Shown: positions 11,037 to 24,123, counted from the stretch's first letter. The stretch: 64,000 nt of DNA from Ochotona curzoniae (GCF_017591425.1 NW_024466004.1:34846501-34910500); one strand, 5' to 3'. Notes: generated by a model from the sequence alone, not told the origin. Numbers and translations: made by a program.

Positions 11037-11242
11037 GCTGAGCCCTGCAAGATAGTCTAGTGGCTAAAGTCCTTGTCATGCATATGCCAGAATGCCATGT
11101 GGGAGCCAGTTCGTGTCCCAGACGCTCCACTTCTAATCCAGCTCCCTGCCTGTGACCTGTAAAAGCTGTCGAGGACAGTCCAAAGCTTTGGGATTCTGCA
11201 CCTGCATGGGAGACCCAGAAAATGAGTTGGACCTGGCTAAAA
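11037..11242 (+). repeat. CSINE arm of a fold-back pair
   Basis: Plus-strand C-repeat from the A-box region (TAGTCTAGTGGCTAAAGTCC) through CCAGCTCCCTGCCTGTGACC and the GGACAGTCCAAAGCTTTGGG core to GGAGACCCAGAAAATGAG. It stops where the element normally reads TTCCTGGCTCC and lacks its 3' third. It abuts an inverted CSINE. Confidence 0.85.
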
Positions 11243-11430
11243 CCAGGAGCCAAGAACTTTATCCAAGTCTCACATGTGGGTGCAGGAACACAAGTAGTTG
11301 GTCCATCTTCTGCTGCTTTCTAAGGTTCATTAGCAGGGAATAGAAGTGAAACAGCTAGTACTCAAAAGACATCCATATGGGATGGCAGCAACACAGGATG
11401 CGGCCTAACTTGCTGCACCATAGCACTGGC
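11243..11430 (-). repeat. Inverted CSINE arm of a fold-back pair
   Basis: Minus-strand C-repeat starting at the equivalent internal point (AACCAGGAGCCAAGAACTTTA) and running to the 5' end (GCTGCACCATAGCACTGGC). The two arms share the same part of the SINE in opposite orientation and could form a hairpin of about 190 bp per arm. Confidence 0.8.
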
Positions 11431-11506
11431 GACAAAAAAGAAAATATTACTATAAGGTCTGAAAGTCAATAGCATACCACAAACATATATTTAAGAGTAA
11501 CAAAGT

Positions 11507-11845
11507 GGGTGCCAGCATTGTGGCACAGCAAACTAATCCTACACCTGTGGCACTAAGATCCTATATAGATGTTGGTTCAAGTCACTGCTGCACCATTTCT
11601 GATCCAACTCCCTGTTATGCCTGGGAACGCAGCAGAAAATGGTTCTAATAGTTGAGGCCTTCCACCAATTTGGCAAAACCAAAACAAGCTCCTGGATCCT
11701 GGCTTCAGCTCCAACTATAGTGGGCATATGAGGAGTAAATCAGTAGATGAAAGACTCCTAACTGCCTCTTTCTGAGTGTCTCTCTCCATCCCCCTCTCTG
11801 TAACTCTTATTTTTCGAGAAAAACAAAGAATTGAATAAATATTTA
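11507..11845 (+). repeat. Old CSINE
   Basis: Diverged plus-strand C-repeat: GTGCCAGCATTGTGGCACAGC at the 5' end, CCAACTCCCTGTTATGCCTGGGAA in the middle in decayed form, then AGCTCCTGGATCCTGGCTTC and a TCTCTC-rich 3' end with GAATAAATATTTA as the tail. Confidence 0.85.
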
Positions 11846-12034
11846 CATGATGATAATAACAAAGTAGGCAGGGAGGGAGTGATACAGAATTTGGCAACAC
11901 ACACATAAAGAGGTAATCAATAATATAGAAATACCTCCAAGAAACCAATACAAAATATGTTTAAGGAATTCATTTTGATTTCAATGTTAGCAGCCCATAT
12001 TGTATAAATCTTGAATGTCAGATAAGATGCACAT

Positions 12035-13160
12035 TCAGCAAAGCTCAGCAAATATTTATTGGCTGCTTCATATATGCTAAGTGCTAGGAAATTCAATAAG
12101 AACAAAACAGATGAGTGCCACTCTCAATTATCTTAGCAGTTAGATTTGACACTTACAGAACATTTTATGATAATCATAGCTGCAATAAGATAGTCTTTCT
12201 GTAAAACCTTTCTATATCCTCAGTACTAACCAGCAACTCAAAAAACAATTACTTCTATTGTTCTTAGGAAATAATATTATGTTCAATGTAAGGAATTTCA
12301 GAACAGGGTAATGCATCTTTTGTGAAGGAATGTTTTCTGCTCACTTGTTGATTATCCTTTTAATAAACTTAAAGGATTCACATTGTGTCAGGCTATAATA
12401 CATGCTAGGATTATAATGGTGAGTAGAAATCAGTCTTGCTCTCAAGAAACTTTCAGTCCTAAGCATTCATTGGAGATGCTTGATTTGAAAGAGGAACAAT
12501 GAGGAGGTGGATAGGAATGTAGGGGGATTTTCCAAATTGGGCTCAGTTGTAAGGAGGAATGCCAAGGAGCCCTCTGGATTGCTGGCTGCAACATTTAATC
12601 AAAGCCTAAAGGACATGCAGGTTCCATTCAATTTAATAAGGGGAGGTGACATTTTTAGCAGAGGTACTGCAGTGTGCAGGGAATGAGTAAAACAGTATGG
12701 TGGCCTAGAAAGCTACTAACAAGTGAGATGATCCAGTAATAGGGGATAGCAGATGAGATTCAAAGGCAGGCAAAGAAACATTTTGGATTTCAAAATTATT
12801 CTGAAGCTATGGGATGCACCAACAAAGCAATGTAAACCTGAGTGAAACAAGTTGCTATAAATTTAATGATGATACACTTCAAAACAGTGTGGAAATGCTA
12901 AATATGTGACAATTCCCTAAATTCATTTAGAAAAAAAAAACTAAGTAAGGGCAAGGCTAGATGAGTTGAGTTGAATAAGAGAAAAATGAATGACATAACT
13001 TATGACTTATTAGATGGAAGAGGTGGTGGCATAAATTAAAGAGAAAGGTACAAAATGACTCCCAGGTTTCCTCTCCTTGAAACTTCAGTGAATAAAAGCT
13101 CAACTTACAAAAAGCAAAGCTTGCAAGTTTGCAGGTAAAGACGTTGTATTCCATTTGTTC
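12035..13160 (+). repeat. Ancient mammal-wide repeat, copy 1
   Basis: Contains CAGCAAATATTTATTGGCTG and TATGCTAAGTGCTAGG (about 12046-12090) and a second such start near 12385, then the downstream order GAGGTGACATTTTTAGCAGAG, TGTGCAGGGAATGAG and ATGACTCCCAGGTTTC (about 13054). This order recurs widely in mammalian genomes. I recognise the pattern but cannot assign the family name with certainty. Heavily diverged. Confidence 0.5.
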
Positions 13161-13644
13161 AAATTACATTTGAAATGATCGCAGTAACTGAACATGATCA
13201 GGAAGCAACTTAATATTTGAAACTCAGCAAAGATGATTGAACTGAAAGTTAAGGTTTGTTCTGCCACAAATTATATGATAAACCACAGGTTAATACAAGG
13301 TCACTGAGTAGAAAGAGTCCTGAGAAATCAATTAGAGTGAGTGGAGGGAAAGACTTTGAAGAAGAGGAATCCAATGGAAATGAGAGAAATTGAAAACCCC
13401 TATGATATCAGCTAAGTCAAAGTTCTAGGATGTATTATTGACACATGAAAAAGTAAGTCAAAGTATAGATTTTTCTTTTCCCATTCTTTCTTTGAATAAT
13501 ATTATTTCACAGACATGCTCATACCAAAGTATTTATCTGTATACCGTATTTAGCATTTTTCTAAGCCTTTGTTACATGTTCAAATTAACTCCCCAAACTC
13601 TCTACTTGTTAATCTCAAAGGATCTAAAAGGCAATATTTCTTGG

Positions 13645-13830
13645 TAGTAACACCACAGACGTGTGTTTGATCCCTACTCCTTTACTTAGTACTAAATATG
13701 TTATTCTATTTACTTAGCTATCCCATACCTTGGTCCTCATTTTTTTAGTGAGTAAAATAATAACAATTTCATGAATTTGTGAGACTATATATCATAGAAT
13801 GAATTCAAACTAACTATATACAAAACTAAG
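13645..13830 (+). repeat. MIR fragment
   Basis: The order TTTGATCCCTACTCCTTTACTTAGT, CTTGGTCCTCATTTTTTTAG and AAAATAATAACAA follows the MIR consensus (box B-like start, core, TCATCTGTAAAATGGG equivalent). Diverged. Confidence 0.55.
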
Positions 13831-13889
13831 GATATCAAACTTTTTCTTAAACTTTATATTTTTATACCTACTTTTTATGTTAATGGCTT

Positions 13890-14340
13890 AGGCATTTTCC
13901 AATTAGTAAACGTTAGTGTCAACCACTGGCTATATGAGGGTTGGAGGTATGGTTGCCTTGTCAGTTCTCTATTTGCATCCTCTGTAGTATGCCTCACATT
14001 GGGTGCTCAGTGAATTTTGGATGAATCATTTATTGTATTTTTTTGTCCTTTAGCCTTAACATCTCAGAGGTCAAACTCTCCTAGTCTAATTTTGTAAATC
14101 ACTTATATCTGCTTTCTTGTCTACTCTTTCATTTGCAATCCAGATTCTTCTTGTGTTTTGCTAAACTATTGCAGAGCCTCATTCCACCCAGGCTCCTGTT
14201 TTCTTTCGCTTCTCTCTCTTACTGATACACGCACATCTCCGAGCACACTCTACTACTAAACTAACATCTTAAAGTATATTGGTCCAAACACAAACTCATA
14301 ATTTTAGAATTCAAGGCCTTTTATGATATCATGCTAATAT
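13890..14340 (+). repeat. L2 fragments
   Basis: About 13980-14030 resembles the L2 3' end (TGGGTGCTCAGTGAATTTTGGATGAATC). About 14060-14340 resembles the upstream L2 body, with GTCCAAACACAAACTC and GAATTCAAGGCCTTTTATGAT near 14282-14330. Because the 3' end precedes the body, at least two L2 pieces are present. Confidence 0.5.
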
Positions 14341-14344
14341 TCTC

Positions 14345-15270
14345 CAATTCTTGGGAACTGAATTGGATCAGAGAACTAATACAGACATAAATATTCTCTG
14401 CAGTTCTTGTTAAAGAAATAAACATAGTAAAGAGGATGGACACTAGCTTATCTTCTGAGGGCAGTTTCCATGGATTGGCAAAGTTGGCAATGTTTATAAT
14501 AAAAAATAATTTGGGAAGAACCTTGTGTGGGGGAAAGACCACAGATAAGCAGAGCAGTAAAAGATGGATAGTCTTGAAAGATGCGAATATGGAAATGTCT
14601 TGGGCTTGTATATAGGCCAAGGAATAAATTTAAGATGTTTAAGGAAGGCGGAAAAATAAGCATGAGATCTGAAATAGGTAGTAGAGTTCAAATAAAAGGT
14701 GATTGAGGAATGAAGTAACATAACAAAAACATTCATACATCTTCACGGTTTATTTGTTTTCAGTAAGAAGAAAAAGAATATCTAAGATGATTTTGAATGA
14801 TGAAAGTAGTAATGTTTCATGCTGAGAGAATGCAAATTTGAAGCAAGAGAAGATAAAACAGATCCAAAACTGTAAATTTACAAGAGAAAAGATTCCAATG
14901 GAAATAATGATAAAGGGGTTAAGTTCATGCAAGACTCAAGGGTTGCATAAAGAATTTTGAAGTTACCTATAAAACAATGTTAAAAGAAAGAAACAAAAAG
15001 ATTGCACCAAAATGTGTTGCTCACACTGAGGACTTGAAAGATAAAGCAATCCATTGTGGAAGTTATATTAACATCAGACAAAAAAAGAAACAGGAAATAG
15101 TTTAACCTGTATCAATAAAGGGAACAATTTTTAGATAAATAATCAACTTTAGATTATTTTAGATAAATAATCAAAATTATTAAGTAGAGGTGAATGATGT
15201 TAAGCATTGAATAGGTCATTGATTAAAAGCCTACTGGTAATCTTAATTATACACATGGACTAAATTGCAT
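14345..15270. other. Unclassified AT-rich DNA
   Basis: No gene recognised. A local duplication of TTTTAGATAAATAATCAA occurs at 15128 and 15157. Frames on the minus strand at 14321-14932 overlap each other without domain signatures. Confidence 0.5.
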
Positions 15271-15274
15271 TCAT

Positions 15275-16105
15275 TTATCCCCTATGTAACTATTGAACAT
15301 GTGCTAAGTGTCAGGTACTGAACCAGTCAGAAACATAATAGATAAGAATGTTCTAACTTCAGAAATCACTAGATAGTGAAGCAGACAAGAAATCAGATGG
15401 AACATTCTAAATCAGAGCAGGGAGGAATCCATAACTCTGAGAGCTCACGGAAAGTCTGGGAAGTAGCTTGAGTTATGGTTACCCTGTTGTTTATTAGGGA
15501 AAATGATGTGCAAACCAGAGTTGGAGAATAAACTGGTGTTTATTTGAGTGAGATATTGACTTTTTGAGGGTGGAAAGTAATCCAGAAAAGGGAAAACAGT
15601 TCAGACACCTAGAAGTGAAAAAAGATGATTAGAACAGAGTGAAGGGCTAGGACGTTAGTAAAGGTCAGAATGTGCAGCAACTTGTGAACTGAAGTAAGGA
15701 TTTTAGACATCTTTACCAAGAAAAGAAGGAGACATTATCAGGAAAGATGACTTCAACTGAAATCTTGTATTTTAAGTATTCTTCTGGATGCACTGTGGCT
15801 AAAGCATTTTGGAAGGGTAAGATGAGAGACTGGAAATGAGAATGTTTGGCAACAGAAGCCACAAGTTAGGACAAGTATCAGGTATGACTGGGAACACAAG
15901 TGCTTGCCCCAAAGCCTGAAAATTTCAAACAGTGATGGTGGAGGAACCTCTATGTTGTCAACAAGATGAACACAGATTTTTCTGCTCAGGGAAGACCTGA
16001 CAATTTTAGATAATATGAATCTGTCATAAGTCAAGTTAATAAATGCTGTAAAACTGTTTCCAAGAGTGAACTCAGAGAACTAAAACTTTGAGCATGGTCT
16101 GAGGC
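15275..16105 (+). repeat. Ancient mammal-wide repeat, copy 2
   Basis: Same family as 12035-13160: AACATGTGCTAAGTGTCAGGTACTG (about 15295), GCAGACAAGAAATCAG, CAGCAACTTGTGAACTGAAG, AAGGATTTTAGAC and a later GGTAAGATGAGAGACTGG segment in the expected order. Diverged; boundaries approximate. Confidence 0.45.
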
Positions 16106-17030
16106 TGGGGATAGTACAGCAGAGTAGATGGTTTTGCATCCACATAGATAAATAATTACATTGACGCTAACTATGATTGGCTTCCTTCTTCTAAATGGAT
16201 GAATTTCTAGTGACTTCTACCTGTACTAAAGGTCAAATTCTGGCTTGGAGGCTGAGGCAAGGGCAGAGGGAGGGGAATGGCTGGCTAAGAAGAGCAAATA
16301 AAACAAGAGATCTACTATGAACAAAATTAGAATGAACAAGTGTGTTGGAACACTTATCATCAGAAGGTGGTCACTTTTAGTCCTGAATACACGAAAGATC
16401 TCACAAAATTAGTTGAACAGTCAGAAATATATAAATGAAAAATATGATAAAGGTGGCAGGATTTTTGTCTTTCTCACTAACCTGTCTCTGACACAGTGGA
16501 AGCTTGAAACACTGTAGCTTTTAATAAATATGTGTTGAGTGAAACATTGAACTTATTGATAACACTGACAGATTCATTCAAGTAAAGGAATAGCATTAAA
16601 GGGATAATTTTTGCCAGAAAAAATACTATTTATTTCCTTTGCTTTTATTTTGAAAGATAATATGATAGAACTTGCTTAAAAGTAAGGATCTAGTACTAGG
16701 AATGGGTCCAAAAGGAAAAGACATTCTAAAACAATACACAAACTAGGAATAATACATCCAGAGCCAGCTTGTTGACATATGTCCCCTTGTCTGTTCATGC
16801 ATTCTACTGAGTACATCTAATCTGAAAGGCACAGAACAAACCAGAACATCTTCCTCTGGGACATTATGAGTGTCAACATGACCTTGGCTTTAACCCTCAG
16901 TTTTGTATTTTAGTATACAGTGCCTAAGACATGTAATCGCACATATCAAACAAAGGCTCAACTGTCTCAGTAATATCTAAATATTAGGAATCATAAACAT
17001 TAATAATCTATACTTCTTCAATGCATTCCA
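16106..17030. other. Mostly unclassified DNA, possible L2 end
   Basis: No gene recognised. Around 16500-16550 GCTTTTAATAAATATGTGTTGAGTGAAAC resembles an L2 or MIR 3' terminus on the plus strand. Confidence 0.4.
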
Positions 17031-17034
17031 TTTA

Positions 17035-17205
17035 CAAATACTCTTTATTTCTGTTACCTCAGTTGCCTGCTGGACCAGCACTTCTTAGATAGGCATGAGT
17101 ACCTGATATACAGAGAGCTTATATTTATGCTGAGCCACCTGAAACTATACAGTACTGGAACTAGAATTTAATCTGCACCAACCAGCATTCTTTCTAGTCC
17201 CCCAG
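17035..17205 (-). repeat. MIR fragment
   Basis: The stretch CAGTACTGGAACTAGAATTTAATC, followed by CAACCAGCATTCTTTCTAG, matches the reversed 5' end of MIR (GGCAGAGCCAGGATTTGAACC then the CTCTTTCCACTAC equivalent). Confidence 0.55.
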
Positions 17206-17719
17206 AGATAAATCTAAAACCACAGTTGAGTCACATTTGAGATCATGACTAGGACCCATTGTGCGCAAACTTCCAGTCTGGTGGTTTAAGTGCCACCTGG
17301 CTTCAAAGAAGAGCTTCAACCCAATGACCCAGTGCCCAACTTCAGAACATAGTGTGGAAGTCTGAGTCTGAATCCTAAGGCAAATATTGCTTTTTTCCAA
17401 AACAGTAGGCACTGGCATCCTTTACTGCATATTTTGTTTGAGGAAAGTAATTGCTTTGAGGTCAAGACAGAGCATGTTAGTATCAACTTCTACAAGCTTT
17501 TGTTCATGGTGTCAGTTCTGGGTGAAATCATCGACAGACACCAAGCAACTCACCCTGAACATGAAACAAACTTCCAGAAGTCATATCACAATTACCTTAT
17601 GAAGGATTTTTAAAATAGTATGAAAAAATAGTATGAAACTAAAGTAAATCATTTTTCTATCTTTCTAGTACATATATCAGCAACCTAATGTAATGTGATT
17701 TTGTAGAGGAAAGCATTCA

Positions 17720-17885
17720 TTGTGCTACACCAGAAGTCATAGTTTTTTGTCCCTTTCAACAGCTGTGTGACTTGGATCAACCTATATATTTTTCCTGAGC
17801 CTCAGCTTCCTTAAAAATTAAGAAAAGTGCATTTTGATTTCTATGATGCCATCATTTGAATACTTAAGTACCGAGATTTGATTTA
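17720..17885 (+). repeat. MIR fragment
   Basis: AGCTGTGTGACTTGGATCAACC (about 17761) and CCTGAGCCTCAGCTTCCTTA (about 17794) match the MIR core in order and spacing. Confidence 0.7.
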
Positions 17886-19730
17886 GATATATTTAAAGCC
17901 TAGACACTAGAAATACGCAAAATGTAAGTAAAATCATAGAAACATCTAATACCTGACCAAACGGAGGATTTAGCTGAAACACTAACGCTTGAAATGTCTC
18001 TTATCTTTTTTTTTTCCCACTCTGAGGTTTCTTGAGTCCTTACTCATCTACCCAAGAAAGCTTAATTTAGAATTGGCCTCCTTCCAAGTCTTTAGGATTG
18101 GTTAGGAGAGCCTTAAGTACTACTTAAGTGCCACCTTCTATTTCCTGGGCAAGAGAGCCTGGGCTGGCAGAAGCCCACATCCCAGCAGGGCAGTAGTGGT
18201 GGTGGGAGGAGCTGTAGAAGGGTTGCTGTTTCAGCCTCTGAAATTAGTGCCTAGAGAGCTGGAAATTCCAGTAGTCTCTGATCAGATGGTCCGGAACTGG
18301 AAATAACAGGAGTGAGAAGTTCATGAAAAACAAGGCTGCAATCCCAAGGGAAATTTGCACAAGCTCCCACCACTACACACTCCCTTCAGTAGAAAAGAAT
18401 TCTGCTTTTTTTCTCCCTGACTACCTCCATATCTGTCTTTGGCTGGTCACTGAGACTTAGTGCTAAAGCACATGGCACCTGTGTCTAGATCCAATTATTG
18501 AGACCCTTAACACGTTCTCACCTCACCCTGCGTTGTTCTTTTGAATGCTTTTTTTGTTCTAATTTGCCTTTCTTTTTTGTGATTTTCCTTTTTTTATAAT
18601 TGTGAGTCTAGTAATACAACACATACAGCAATTTTTGGAACAAGGAAAACAATAGAGATTTCTCATTTCCACATTGGAAGAAGACAAAATTGTATTTTGT
18701 ATAGCAGATGTTGGTGTTTCTCTCTTTAACAAGACCCTAGATACACTGTGTACACCTAGGCAGATAGAGCATCCAGACAGAGAGGCTCAGCTTCTAAAAG
18801 GCTCCAAAAGACTTTTCCCTAGATCTCAACATCTCATAGTATTCATTCAATGAAACTAGATGACTCGGGAATGTATTAATTTAGAAATATAAGTTTGAAA
18901 AAAAGTGTTCACTTCCTGTACAGAGGAGAAAATATGTAATATATGATATGCATGCATGTAAGTGTCATAAGTTAGTTTTTTCTAAAAGTACTTCCTTTTA
19001 TAAATAAAGCAAATATAAATCTGTAAACTAAAAAAAATGACATGCAACTGGCTTTTCAGAAACTAGCAGCTAAAGATGCCTAATAATTAAGCCAGGAGCT
19101 GCTATGAATATGGGAAACACTGATATTCTGATTACTTAGTCACTTAAATGACAAGCATGGCAAAGACCTGGGGTTATCTTCATCATGATAAAGCACTCTG
19201 GCAGAAGCTTAAGCTGAGTTAGTGTTTGAGATAGCGAACATCGGTTAATATCAGTTAACTGACCTTAACTATTTGGAGAGTGTTGCTACTGAGCACAATA
19301 GACAAGGCATATCCATTGTTACCAGTTTTTGAGCTGTGCTTATGCCTTTATTAAAGCATACTAATCTACAGTTAAGTAAATATCAATAGGATATTAATCA
19401 ACTATCATAGACTCCCTGGTCCATGTCAAATGTCTTACTTGCTACAAACCCAGTTAGCCTACTCACAGTCATTATGGCAGGAACACACTGTTTCCTTCGC
19501 TATCTGAAATTTCTCCTCCTGTCCAAGGTGTGATACATCGTAATCTGTTCTTCAAAACCAACTTAAATATTTTTTGTAAAATTTTTTTCAATGAATTCCT
19601 AAACAGAGTTAAGGAACATATTCTATGGCATGTAGAAGTCTTCTACAAACTGATTGATTTACTGTTAGAGAATCACACCATATTTTAGTAAAGTGTACAT
19701 GTGCTACCTCTTGCCATTTTGCCTCCCACT
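17886..19730. other. Unclassified DNA
   Basis: No gene or confident repeat. The segment 19040-19400 has no repeat signature and relatively balanced composition, so it could be conserved non-coding DNA, but nothing in it identifies a function. Confidence 0.45.
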
Positions 19731-19733
19731 GCG

Positions 19734-19764
19734 CAACACATGTGCACAACACACACACACACAT
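19734..19764. repeat. (AC)n microsatellite
   Basis: AACAC-interrupted AC units, about nine perfect units in the longest run. Confidence 0.9.
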
Positions 19765-19799
19765 GAGTCTATTGGCACAGAAGTCTATTGGCCACTTTT

Positions 19800-19865
19800 T
19801 TTTAGTTATCTTTTTGTTCCTAATATAGGCTTGACACATAGTAGTTGCCCAATAGTTACTCAAAG
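19800..19865 (+). repeat. MIR or L2 3' end
   Basis: GGCTTGACACATAGTAGTTGCCCAATAGTTACTC parallels the GGCACATAGTAGGTGCTCAATAAAT terminus shared by MIR and L2. Confidence 0.5.
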
Positions 19866-22800
19866 AGTTCAGAGTACAGCTGAAGTTAACTTAGAGCTGG
19901 GACTGGAAATAACAGGAGTCCTACAAGTAAATCCACACAAGTTCATAGGGTGGAAGGACTCAGGGACTCTCTTAAACAACCTCTTACATGAAAGGAAGCT
20001 GGATATTTGTGATGTAAATTTTTAAGATAATGGAAAACTTTCTATATCTGTCTAGAAAAATAATAGGAAAAAACAATTCCTCAACATGACTAAATGCTAA
20101 TAAAAGACAAAGTTACTGTCTAAAGATTCAAGTTAGGACTAGTCCTTACACTAGGGCATTCTGGATTAATTCATACCTCCAACTTTATCAAATGGAAGAA
20201 TGAAGCATGCAGAAGAGAAAGGGGTGGTAACTTTAATTGAAGCAGAAATGAATGCCTCACAAACATAAAAGAATTATAATCTCAACTGTTTTGTCTTTCG
20301 AAAGAAGACTTACACATGCGTCCACCCTGCACAGTCAGTGGAATGATATGAGGAGCTGGCATTTAGAACTTCTCATGGCTGACAAAATGAAGGGTCAGAA
20401 CAGCTCACCGCTACCTTTCAGATTCTGGAAACAGACCATGCTTTCCTTGTGTGACTTCACACACATAAAGCTCGATTCTGAAGTGAAGCCCAAGACAATT
20501 TCACAAGAAATGAAACATAGAATTTTTCACAGAAAAGAAAATTAAGTATCTCCCATGTCTGGGCAAGAATGCAGAGGCAGAGTCAACATGTGTTTATGGA
20601 AGGGAGAATGATGACTTACGCATGTTTGAAGAAGAGAGAAATGTGTTTACTTTTTGTTGTTGTTTTTGCAGCTACCCCTATGTATTTCTGAGGTATAGGA
20701 GCTCTAAAACAGAGGGGAAAAGTAGACATTGATAGCAAGCACAACTGTGTTCCACTCTCTGAGATGTAACAGGTGAGAGCCTATAGGGGCTAACAGAGCT
20801 AAGGAGGGGGCACACGTCCTGCTGTCTGCCTTAACTTCACTAGCAAGCAGAACTTCATGCTTCACCTTCAAAAAGTCACTCTGGGAAGACACAGCGGCAA
20901 AGACTGCTGGTTCAACAGAGGACATGCAGGAAAGCAGGTTTTACAGGAATGGCATTTGTGCTGCTGACGGTGTTGTTGTGCTCTGTGCTGCTGGGAGGCT
21001 CTGAGGGAGGCAGGACAAAAGAGCATTGATGCTCACTTGGCACTGACTGAATGAGAGAAAGTTGTGTACACGGCCAGCAGGCGGTTGGAATGAATGGCAT
21101 CATTTAGAGCCATAAGTCAGGCAGAAGGGATGGGGCAGGAACATTTTCATTTCTGTGCTCCCTCCACATAGTCCCAAGAATTGTTCCTAATCTACTTTGA
21201 AATTTGGTCAATATTCATTAGGAAGTAGGAAGGAGCATATTTAGAGACATGAGTATCACTGGAAAACACTGAATATACTTAGAGAAACACAGAGAAAAGG
21301 AAAAAGAGGGAAGTTATACTCACTTTGAAAGTTGGAGTCACATCCATATGTCGTCACTTCACTTGGAAAGTAAAATAGGAAATTCTTCCTTAAATTCTTT
21401 CTTTTAGAAGCTTAAACAGGATTAACTTGGTGACTGCAACAAGCAACTTGTCTTTTCTATTTGCTTTCTTGCTTGCTTTCTGTGGAATGGAAAAAAAAAA
21501 AAACAAAAAACAAAACACAGAGTCCTGGACATCAGGCATTGCTAAAATTCTGTGTTCTTAATGAAGTAGGGACCTGAATGACAAGAAGCTCATTAGTGGC
21601 TTCTGTGGAGAACTCTGGGGCACTCAATGCTAGCAGGAAATGGAAAAATTGCCAGTTAACAGCAGGGACATCTAAATCATCACACTTAAGAAGAGAACTG
21701 GAAAAACAAGACAACATTTTATCCTGCACAGAAAAATAGTAGTCAAAGAAAGCCTTCATTGAGTACATATATGGAATGGCTTAGGCCAGGCTGCTAAATA
21801 AACAGCTGCTTGCTGATGAAGGCAAGAAGATAAACAGACATTTGTAATGGTCAGGACAGAGAGCACTGGCTGTGAGCTGGAGAGTGCTCGTGATTCAAGA
21901 TCAGTCAGACAGACACACTCCGGGTAGTACTGATTTACAAATGGCCATCTGATCACCCCTTAATTGTGGTAAATGCTAAATTTGGCCTATTATGAGCTAA
22001 CACAAGTTTGTGGCCAGGGTCATGTCAAACAACTGGCCAGAATTCATTGAACTTCTACTCCATTCAAGCTCCTGGATAGACATTGTGTGTTAACAGAGAC
22101 TTTCTCTTCTCAAAACAGGACCTGAACATGTGAAAGGATAACAGCATGTTTCACAGCTTAGCCCTGAATACTCAATTATTGGTATATATTCCAGGGGTTG
22201 AAAGCAGAGCAATATTGCTGGGGTATAAAGTACTTAATGGGACTGTTCAGGTATCAAAGAACATTTGAGCTGAATAGAGTTCAAAAAGCAACTCGAAAGT
22301 GAGAGCCCTGAATGCTGTGACTTGTTCATGATACCACAATTTAGTGATTAACAAAGTTTTAGTGTTTGGTATTCAGCTTTTCTGTGTGTTTCAGTTGCTG
22401 AAGTCCACCTTCTGAGGTTGATTGGAAGTCACTGGGCATATTCCATCAACAAGGTTGAATTAATAGCATGTCAATCACTATAAGAAAAACAGAGTAATAG
22501 GAGTAGCAGCAACTGTGACAAAGACAGATTTCCACCTCCACTTCCCATTTTAACAGTCTCATATAGAAAGGCCATGCGGGCAATGGTGGTCTAATTCTAT
22601 ATATTATTGTATTTGCGTCCACTATCATATTACTCTAAGAGGCAGAGCTCAAGAAATGTTATTTCCAAGTGATCAACAATGTAAAAAAAAATGTGAAAAG
22701 AGTTGAGACTAAACATGCCTATCTTACGTGGCTCAAAGGGCATGTTTGCAATGCAGGAATATCCCATCCCAGCAACAGGAAGATGTTGGAATGGAAGCAG

Positions 22801-23709
22801 GCGTGGAGGATGTTTCCCTCCAGACTGTTTAATGGGAAGATTATGTGTTGGGTCAAGCTGTAAAACGGAAGAAATCTAAGGGGCTTGCGATGAAATGCTG
22901 ATGGAAGTGCTCAGCTGAAGGCCATCATTTACCCCTTTGATTCGCCAAAGTATAAATAATCAAAATGATACATAAATTTAATTGCTGGTGTCATGTAGTT
23001 ATTTTTGAGAAACAGCCACAAATCTGAGATCTGGTATTTAACAAACAACTCAGGCTACCTACTCAGACTAAACACATAGTGTGTTCTCCAGGCTGTAATT
23101 TTATAAAAACAAAATGTCTTTAGAGAGAGAACAAGCTAGCACTATTGCTTTAAAAATCACTTGAGGAAAAGTTTCCTTACTAAACTAAACTAAAATGTAT
23201 ATCTAATCCATTTTGCTGGCTGGCCCTGAACTGCTCTGTTGTGCTGTGTTATTACCTTCATCTCATTGCTAGCCAGCTTGAATGTCTTTCCTGGAGCAGA
23301 CCATAGGAGCAGGTAAACTCCTCTGTCTTGATGGTGAAGCTTTATCTCCATTAAGAGCAGATAATTTTCTGATGGCTTAGTTCTAGACCCCTTTAAATCT
23401 TCAAAAAGGTTTAAACCTATAAAGACCTTAAAGATCCATTTGCTAGATGTGTTATAACTATCGACATTTATCATACAAGCAATTAAACATACTGTTATTG
23501 AAAATAACTATGCTCCAAAATGAAACAAAATTTAATAAGAGGTGCATTTTTTCACCTAACTGCAACTGCAGATCTCTTTAATGTCTGGAATAGCAGAAGA
23601 AAGCTAGATACTGGTATCTACATCCACTCAATTTGTCTGAATGTGTATGTTGTTTCAGTTGACATATTAAGAACATCCAGCCTCATGGAGATACATAGAA
23701 GGAAAGAGG
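19866..23709. other. Repeat-poor interval
   Basis: About 3.8 kb with no gene and no recognisable interspersed repeat except an A-rich tract at 21490-21518. The segments 21770-22080 and 22900-23060 look non-repetitive and AT-balanced, with several homeodomain-like TAATT/ATTA cores. They are candidate conserved non-coding elements. The frames in the interval (for example 20252-20545 plus, 23190-23474 minus) show no domain or paired splice signals that I could defend. Confidence 0.45.
21490..21518. repeat. A-rich simple repeat
   Basis: A13 followed by CAAAAAACAAAACACA. Confidence 0.85.
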
Positions 23710-24025
23710 CTGGCACTACGTCATAGAGGGTAAAACCATTGCCTGTAGGACCCAGTAGTGTCCCGGCCTCTGAACTTCCAATCAGCCCCTGAAAATTCCC
23801 CTATGAAGATGGCTGAAGAATTTGGTCCATTATTTCCACAAGGGAAACATGCGGAAGCTGCTGGTCCCTGCCTTCAGCCGAGCTCAGCCCTGGCCATTGT
23901 AGCCATTTGAAACATGAACCAGTGGATGTAAGAACTTTCTCTCTTTCTTTCCATCTCTTCCTCTCTCATTCTCCTCTCTTTATGTAATACTAAACTTCAA
24001 ATTAATACATATATTTTTTAAAAGA
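23710..24025 (+). repeat. Old CSINE
   Basis: Diverged plus-strand C-repeat: AAAACCATTGCCTGTAGG, CAAGGGAAACATGCGGAAGCTGCTGG, AGCTCAGCCCTGGCCATTGTAGCC and GAACCAGTGGATGTAAG, followed by the TCTC-rich end and an A/T-rich tail at about 23985-24020. Confidence 0.85.
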
Positions 24026-24123
24026 AAAGGAGGGGGAAGATATCCTAATGGCCTTTTCATAGACTTTTAAAACTTTTAAATACTTTTAAAATTTTCTGCC
24101 CAAACTCAACAATAATAATTTCT

